From Escallonia rubra (taxonomy: Eukaryota > Streptophyta > Magnoliopsida > Escalloniales > Escalloniaceae), in contig JAVXUO010001151.1 of NCBI GenBank assembly GCA_033065855.1, positions 124,001-188,000 on the forward strand: 64,000 bases of DNA, in the 5' to 3' direction. A program made the position numbers and the translations under genes. Below the pieces are notes generated by a model. It searched no databases, was not told the DNA's origin, and worked only from the letters and a program-made list of their open reading frames with translations. Shown in pieces: positions 57,601 through 64,000 of the stretch (within the stretch, counting starts at the first letter, position 1; every line of letters begins with the position of its first letter).

Positions 57601-58205
57601 ATATCCTAGAACTAGGTATTCTCCCTGGCAGCTCCTATTAGGAATCTGTGAGCATCAATCCCCCAAGCTTGGCATTAATCTCTGTTTTGGAGTGTGATAA
57701 GAGGTTTCTTCCGACTGTAACCTCTGTATTTTACCTATTGTTAGATGATATGAAGAAAACCTTGAATATTTGCACATCTATCTTCAAAGATCCTTCCATT
57801 TCTTTCTTGCCGAATACCATATATAGCGACTGCCATAGAGAACTTACACAGTTTGTCTTTAAAGCTCTTCCTTCAGAATTTCCTGATAACATCTTCAAAT
57901 AATCGAGACCATGCTATTAAGGGTATATCCACCTGCAATTTCCTTACAACCATTCTCCAGAGTTCAGTGACATATGAGCACTGCTTGAGTAAGTGATCTA
58001 TAGTCTCAAGCTGATTCCAACAAAAAAACACACAGGTCTTGTTGAATTACATTCCAAGCTTTCAATTTGGTTTTGGTTCTTAAGCCACACTTGCATAATA
58101 ACCATAGGATATGTCCGATAACTCATACAAGTTTCCACCAAGGGATCTGAGGTTCTTCGGTTCCGACACCTTTCCAAGCAGTGCTAATTGTGAACCTGCC
58201 AATGT
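57601..58205 (-). pseudogene. LINE ORF2 C-terminal part, RT zinc-binding domain
   Basis: On the - strand, about 57930-58190 reads as a zf-RVT domain: ILWLLCKCGLRTKTKLKAWN, then LCVFCWNQLETIDHLLKQC and SYVTELW, with the Cys-His pattern (C-x2-C in CVFC, then H and C). This domain follows RT in plant L1-type LINEs. Stops and frameshifts are present. It is cut by a hAT element at 58206; older ORF2 sequence resumes at 59971. Confidence 0.75.
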
Positions 58206-59970
58206 TAGAGATGTCAAACGGGCCGGGTGCCCTGCGGCCCAGCTCGACCCGGCCCAAAAAAAGCCCGGGCCGGCGTGGCCCTGTTATGAACAGTGTAGGC
58301 CCGAAATTTTAGGGCCTTGGACCTGGGCTTAGACCAGGCCAAGGTTTTAGAAAAATGGCCCGACCCTAAAAAAGCACGAAAAAAGCCCAGCCCCAAAACA
58401 GGCCCAAAATTGGCCCTGTTTTGGCCCTAAATTGGCCCGGATCTAGCCCTAAATTGGCCCAAACTCGGCCATATTCCCCACTAATTCAAAAAATTCCACT
58501 TTACCCCTCCCCCCCCCCCAACAACTATATAACTGCTAGTTTGGGGGGTATTTTGGTCCAAGTTAACTTTTTTAAATCTTTTAAGGTTTTTTACACTTTT
58601 ACCCTCCCCAACAACTATAAACGGCTAGTTGTTAGGGGTATTTTGGTCTTTTGTGAACTTTGAAAAATCTATAAATTCACACCCTTCCTTTCTAATTTTT
58701 CACACCAATCTTCTTACTCTCTCTTATCTAAACATTCTACATTTCTACAAGCTTTGCTACTATTTTTCTCTCCAATTACTACTCTTGTTTATTAATTAGT
58801 ACTTTTGCTAATTACTACTCATGTTTATTAATTACTGCTCGTGCTAAATTCTAATTACTAATTATTCCTCTTATTCATTTGTTACTCTCTAATTATTTTG
58901 TTTACTAATTAGTAATTAGTGAATTCTTATTTATTAATTAGTATTACAAATTTATTTTTAATTACTAACTCCGGCCAATTTTGAATTACTAATTACTCTT
59001 AATCCCTAGTTACTCTTCAATTTTTTTTAATTGTTATTTCTAATTACTTATTACTACTCTAGTTTTATTTTTTCAATCTAGTAAAAAAGTTGAGAGTCAA
59101 ATATGTCTTGACTACTAAAGAAATTCAGGCGTGGATCATCATCACGAAAAACACCACCACCAGGTCAAGCACCACCACCAGCACAAACACCACCATCACG
59201 GCCATCACGAACACCAATCCAAGCACCACCACAACCATTCGTTCCTGGACGAATGAGCTATAAACTTTTATTGGCGCCATCTAGCAAAATCTGGAACATT
59301 TATTTAATGATGAAAGTGAGTTCAAGTATATCTTCCCCTTTCCCTTGTCTATATGTTTTGCCAAATTAAAATCCTAGTTGCGGCCATGATTTGTAAAGAG
59401 GCTCCGTCTGACAAATAACAATGGCCCGATGACTAGACAAAATGTTAGTGATCAGAAAAATAAAAAAACATGATGTTAATATTGTAGATAATAATGTTTC
59501 GAGATTTTTAATATGAGTTAATGATTCTGACGATTGTAACCTCTTTGCAGTGGTCATGGTTTTACAATAAAGATAAGGATGTGTATAGAAAAGGAGGAAG
59601 TAGACAAACTAATGAGAGAGTCACCCATGTTTAACTGCTAGTGCCCCTCTTGTGTAACGGGAACTGTACTACAACGTCAGTGGGGAACCTCTTACACTAG
59701 TTTCATTTGGTGATTGAGGCTTTTGATGTTGCTCCAAGTCTCCAACCATTTAATTTATAAATGTGAATAACAAGGAGTTAAGAATAAGGAAAAAAAACCA
59801 AAAATAAAATATTAGGTCTAGGGCCAGGGCTTGGACTGGGCCCAAGTATACAAGTTTTAGGCCCGGCCCGGCCCGGTTTCACTTCTTCTGGCCCGACCCC
59901 GACCCAGTTTCGTTGGAGGCCTGCTGAAAATGGGCTGGGCCGGCCCAAGCCCGGCCCATTGACATCTCTA
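58206..59970. mobile_element. hAT-like element with GGGCC-rich ends, inside the LINE
   Basis: The left end is TAGAGATGTCAAACGGGCC and the right end, inverted, is TAGAGATGTCAATGGGCC. The 8-bp flanks are GCCAATGT (58198-58205) and GCCGCTGT (59971-59978), two mismatches. The ends are dense in GGCCCGG and the interior is AT-rich with an ATTACTAATTA-type stretch. At about 59103-59260 a frame rich in Pro and Ser (KKFRRGSSSRKTPPP) might be the start of a lost transposase, but there is no catalytic part. Confidence 0.78.
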
Positions 59971-59978
59971 GCCGCTGT

Positions 59979-60478
59979 GATGTAAATTCCAAATAACCCT
60001 ATCTGGTATCTCACTATCAGGCATAGGCAATTTTACCAATAGTGTGTATAAGGCTCTTAGCTCATTAGATCTAATGAGAGGTAGTTAGTAGCCCAGCTTG
60101 AAATTTGTTTGTCAGTTTTCCACAAGGATTTGGCAGTCCTTATATTACAGCTTGGTTGATATCAAAGGGAACCCCAGATAGGTGACTGGGAATTTGCCAA
60201 TAGGCATGCCAATTATCTCATTTAATTGCACTACGATATCCTCATCAACACCAGCTAGATAAATTACACTTTTATTGAGGTTGGAAGCTAGTCAAGAAAG
60301 CTGCTCAAACTCTATCAAAGCTTGTTCGATTAACAGAAGTGAGCTTTGTTTAGCTTTAGCTATCAACGATAAATCATCAGCAAAACTCAAATGATTGATT
60401 TGCAATTCCTAACATCTATGGTGGACTGAGAAGGCAGGATATTGAGCATAGGTATTAAGAGGCCCAGAGAATGCCTCC
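59979..60478 (-). pseudogene. LINE ORF2 reverse transcriptase, palm part
   Basis: On the - strand EAFSGPLNTYAQ-like residues near 60440-60478 lead to HLSFADDLSLIAKAKQSS (about 60340-60395), the catalytic F-A-D-D box of non-LTR RTs. ASNLNKSVIYLAGVD (about 60245-60290) and KFPVTYLGVPFD (about 60160-60195) follow, as in plant L1 elements. In-frame stops interrupt it. The joining part toward the zinc-binding domain seems partly missing. Confidence 0.8.
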
Positions 60479-60643
60479 CAATATAAGAAAAAGGGGCTTA
60501 ACGATCGTTGAGGGCGATCGTTAAAGCCAGAAAAGTGGTCGCTAATCGCTTTTAGCAACCGCAAACGGCGGTCGCAAAAACGGTCGCTAAAGGCTAGGTC
60601 GCTAAGTTTTAGAGACCGCTTTTAATAGCGGTCGCTAATTATA

Positions 60644-61700
60644 TTAGATGCATAGCCATCTGGCAGCATGATTGCAGTATCGTGATAAATTATATGCATA
60701 GCCATCTGGCAGCTTCAAGTGTAACCCACTCACACACTTGTTGTATTTAAATTGTATCCAATGTGTATATTGCTTTGGGCAACACCATCTTACCATTAAC
60801 CATTCATGGATCAAACACCATCTCATGTATTCTGCTGTTTTGGAAGAGTAATACAACCTTTGAAGCCTTGGTGTTAGTGGAAAGTATCGCAATATCTTCC
60901 ATGCTATCTTCCTTTTCTTCCTACTGGTTGGGTTATACCTTGCATGGCCATAAACCAGACACTCCTTCAAATTATTTTTCTCCTTCCAACATAAGACACA
61001 ATCATTATTGCATGCATATATCTTCTCGTACCCCAAATCGATTTTCATCATCATTTGGCATGCATCTATCTTAGCATTATAGTACGTCTCAGACAACTTT
61101 TCATCCTCTGGCAACATTTATTTGTTAAGCTTCAGAGAAGCATCAAAATCTTTATCACTTAGACCATACTCAGACTTTAAGTGTAGCATCTTTGTTATAG
61201 CAGATAACTTGGAGTGCTTTGTACTTCCTTTCCATATTGACTCTTCAGAGTCTTTAACAATTTATAAAACTTCTTAGAACTCGGGTTTGGCTCTTCTTCC
61301 GCATTAAGATTGCCATCATTAAAAACTTTATTGAAGTTTATCCCACTAGGCCCAGCTTCCATTACCATATGCTGATATTGAGAAAATCCCAGATCTCTAG
61401 GACTAACTTGTCTAACCTCAATGGGCACCTGAGCCGCTGCCCTCAAAAATTGGTTCCCCGTGTTGAGTCCAAGTCGTATAATCACTCATAAAACCTTTAC
61501 GAAAGAGATCATAAGTTACATTGTCGGGCATTTTTTAACTTAACAGCTGACAATCATTGCACGGACATTTAACCATGCCCCTTATCCACAAAGTCTCGTT
61601 GATTCAAAGCGAATATAATAAATCTGTTCACTCCCTATCTAAACTCTTCTGATACCCTAATCCCACTTGGAGCAATCGTCTGTTGCATCCAACCTTTATC
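60644..61700 (-). pseudogene. CACTA Tnp2-type transposase remnant (N-terminal part)
   Basis: On the - strand a transposase-associated domain is visible at about 61570-61710 (VDKGWMQQTIAPSG, then a stop). The region MPDNVTYDLFRKGF starts at an ATG at 61531. The frame 61195-61485 includes EEEPNPSSKKFYKLLKTLKS. After a frame break, 60644-61117 has LPEDEKLSETYYNAKI, CNNDCVLCWKEKNNLKEC and KILRYFPLTPRLQRLYYSSK, the conserved start of the Tnp2 catalytic region. It stops before the catalytic core is complete. It would bind or cut CACTA ends, but this copy cannot be active. Confidence 0.85.
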
Positions 61701-62309
61701 CACTAACATGATATATATCTCTTACTACCAAGTGAACCTATACAGAATTGTAAAAACTTTCACATAGAGCCACAAAAGCAGAAATTTCATGTTTTATATA
61801 GTTTTGCTATGATTGTTTATGCATCATGCAAGGTTAAGAAAATCTTGTTCGTGAAAATTGTTTCTCAAATGAATGTAACTTGTTGTACTACAAGTGCTTC
61901 AAGGTCACCTATCAGCACTGTTTACTGTTCTTCAAAACTAAAAATGTCGCATCACTTGAAATTACTAACAATACTCTTGTAGTATTGTTAGGAATCCCAA
62001 GAGATCAAACGTACACACAGTTATCCTAAGAAATCAAACATACACATAGTATCCTAACAATAAACCTCAAGATCCTTCTCAAAATAGGCCAATGAGTTCT
62101 AGCTTCTCTCATTCTCCATAGGTGGAGGCCTCAGGTGCCAATGAGTTATAGCGGCTCCCTCAAGTAGGGGCCTCAATTGGCTCTTCTTCCACATTAAGAT
62201 TGCCATCATTAAAAACGTTATCTAAGTTTGTCCCACTAGGCCCAGCTTCTATTACCATATGTTGATATTGAGAAAATCCCGGATCTCTAGGACTAACTTG
62301 TCTAACCTC
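61289..62309. repeat. 131-bp direct repeat within the CACTA element
   Basis: Copies at 61289-61419 and 62179-62309 have equal length and differ at a few positions. The first lies in the transposase remnant; the second lies upstream of it. A segmental duplication inside the element is the simplest explanation. Confidence 0.88.
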
Positions 62310-63382
62310 GGTGTTTTGCAACTATAGTAGCACATTTGCATAGCCCTAAGCTATGAGGTGGAGGCCAAAAAAAAAAAAAGGTGTGTCTTCACAGTGTTGT
62401 GTTGTGATGTCATACATACAAAAGAATTTTTTTTTATTTTTAAAAAAAGGGGTTGTGTAACTTGCTGGCGCAACAAGGTGCAGAACCAGCAATGAAACAC
62501 TTAATTTGTATGACATTATGGTGACAAGAAGTGCAAGAAAGGTAATTCCCCCCTCAAGTAACTTTGTTGTTTAGTTTTGGCCTTGTTCCCTCAATTTCGT
62601 AGGTCATTTTGCTATGCTATCCTAGTAATACATAATGATGCTTTAAAATCTGGCATCAGCTTAACATTACTAAGGCGTAACTGTCACCACTGGAGGTTAT
62701 TATGCATATGGTTGTAATTCTAATTTAGTTGTGCATAAATGTTGTAAGGAAAATTTTTGTAATTAAAGGTTTCCAACTCAAAAATTGATCTAGAGAGAAG
62801 AAGAGGAGTATGGGGAGTTAAGGTTCATGTGGTGTTCAGCGGGTTATGGTCTGGCTTAATGTGAATGGCCCACATCAAACGTTTCCCAGATTTGATGAAC
62901 CTATGTGGTAGAATATATTCTCCCAAATCTGAGACCGGCTTATTGCCACCATAAATTACCTAATATCAGCAGCAACAATTTAGGTGATATAGGGTACTTA
63001 ATGACGTCTTCTATAAATTACTTAATTTTTTGAAGAAAGGTAAGTTTTAACTAAGGGTGTAACATTGTAAAGAGCAATTCGTACCAAGGGACATGGCAAT
63101 GAGATCAAATTACATAGTTTTCATGCTCAAATCTTTCAATTGTTTTCTAATTTGCAAAACGAATTTAGAACCTAAATCAAGAACATAAAAAAAAAAGGAA
63201 GATTATAGTGGGCTTGAGTAACAGACCTGGTGCTACAGAGATGGTAAACGATAGGCGATGAACGTGCAGATTGCGGTAGTCGGATGACAGTGGGCTTGGC
63301 GGCGGCATAGAGCATGGCAGGGCGGTGCGTAATTGTGGCGTCGTCGGCTTCGCGGAGCGGTAATCTTTACGGCTGTCGGTGT

Positions 63383-63385
<3 letters not shown>

Positions 63386-63418
<33 letters not shown>
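63386..63418. repeat. (AG)n microsatellite
   Basis: An uninterrupted AG/GA array of 33 bp lies within the CACTA element. Confidence 0.95.
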
Positions 63419-63421
<3 letters not shown>

Positions 63422-63746
63422 AGGCAAACTATAGGGTTTCTATATTTTTAATTTAGTGACCGCGTTAACAGTCTCTAAAATCGGTAGCTAAAATTAGCAA
63501 CCGGTTTACAGTCACCAAAAACAGTCGCTAAAATTAGTGACTGTCATAACGGTCGCTTAATTTCGCCACAAACTCGATGGTCGCTAAATACGGTTGCTAA
63601 AATATGCGCCAATTTTTTTGTTGACCCCGCCAGAATTTCTCTACACCTGGCGACCGTGAATAATAGCAATCGCATATGCAGTCGCTAAAGTATGAGTTAG
63701 CGACCGCATTTTTTAGTAGTCGCTAAAGGCACTGTTTCTTGTAGTG

Positions 63747-64000
63747 CCCTTGACCAACAAAGAGTCGTAAGGAGAGACGGGATCTCCTTGCCTTAATCCT
63801 TTAGAGCTAGCAAAATACCCATCCAGATTGCCATTTAAACTGATAGAGAATCTTGCAGTGGTTACATATTGTATAATCCACTACACAAAACTTCGATGAA
63901 AATTGCATAACTTCCATTACAGTCCTTAGGAAATCCGAACCAACTGAATCATGAGCTTTTTGCAAGTCAATGTTCATTACAAACCTTGGTTGTCCACCTT
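63747..64000 (-). pseudogene. LINE ORF2 reverse transcriptase, N-terminal part
   Basis: On the - strand NIDLQKAHDSVGSDFL (about 63925-63975) is the RT motif with a catalytic-region Asp seen in plant L1 elements as D-L-x-K-A-Y-D-S-V. After a frame break, SSKGLRQGDPVSPY (about 63765-63805) is the next conserved RT block. It continues beyond the right edge of the window and, leftward, past the CACTA element at 60478. Confidence 0.85.

Larger units (their letters stand above)
60479..63746 (-). mobile_element. CACTA (En/Spm) element with truncated transposase, inside the LINE
   Basis: The right end inverted reads CACTACAAGAAACAGTGCC; the left end is CAATATAAGAAA, a two-mismatch version of CACTACAAGAAA. 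Both subterminal regions hold many copies of a GGTCGCTAA/TTAGCGACC motif (60515-60640 and 63455-63730), as is usual for CACTA. The interior carries part of a Tnp2-type transposase on the - strand, a 131-bp direct repeat (61289-61419 and 62179-62309) and an (AG)n array. The target duplication is unclear. The surrounding LINE resumes on both sides. Confidence 0.88.

Noticed and set aside
1-64000. CRISPR arrays, phage defence or bacterial-type operons
   Set aside because: The window is plant nuclear DNA; no regularly spaced identical repeats with unique spacers were seen.

Overview
This is a nuclear segment from a flowering plant, probably a eudicot; the species cannot be told from the sequence. 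The evidence is one intron-rich ABCG half-transporter gene with a plant-type exon layout, surrounded by typical plant transposable elements: Ty3/gypsy of the Tat type, Ty1/copia, L1-type LINE, CACTA, hAT, Mutator-like, PIF/Harbinger-like and Helitron. The DNA is AT-rich. I see no rRNA, no CRISPR array and no bacterial-style operon.

Layout. 1-5.7 kb: decayed, mostly unrecognised DNA with an LTR-like fragment and a (TA)n array. 5.7-7.4 kb: a Mutator-like element with a perfect 9-bp target duplication. 8.27-28.93 kb: an old Tat-type gypsy element on the + strand with diverged LTRs, broken gag, protease, RT, RNase H, a second RNase H and integrase. Downstream of pol it carries two antisense coding remnants, then a tandem-repeat 3' untranslated region. 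Four DNA transposons are nested in it (two Mutator-like, two hAT-like), and at several junctions the pol frame resumes when one target duplication is removed. 29-31 kb: a probable non-autonomous TIR element. 31.2-38 kb: the ABCG gene on the - strand (10 coding exons, 777 codons). Its last codons have been replaced by a 1.2-kb PIF/Harbinger-like insertion, and the original tail is still readable beyond it. 38.6-42.3 kb: a non-autonomous Helitron on the - strand. 44.2-52.6 kb: a degenerate, unrecognised - strand coding tract split by a fairly young but inactivated copia element (45.5-50.4 kb). 52.6-57 kb: low-complexity and unrecognised DNA with a 660-bp hAT element. 57.6-64 kb: a decayed LINE on the - strand, split by a hAT element and by a CACTA element with a truncated transposase.

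Functionally, the ABCG gene is the only locus that looks intact. Everything else recognised is mobile DNA or its remains. The main biological interest lies in how these elements changed each other and the ABCG gene.
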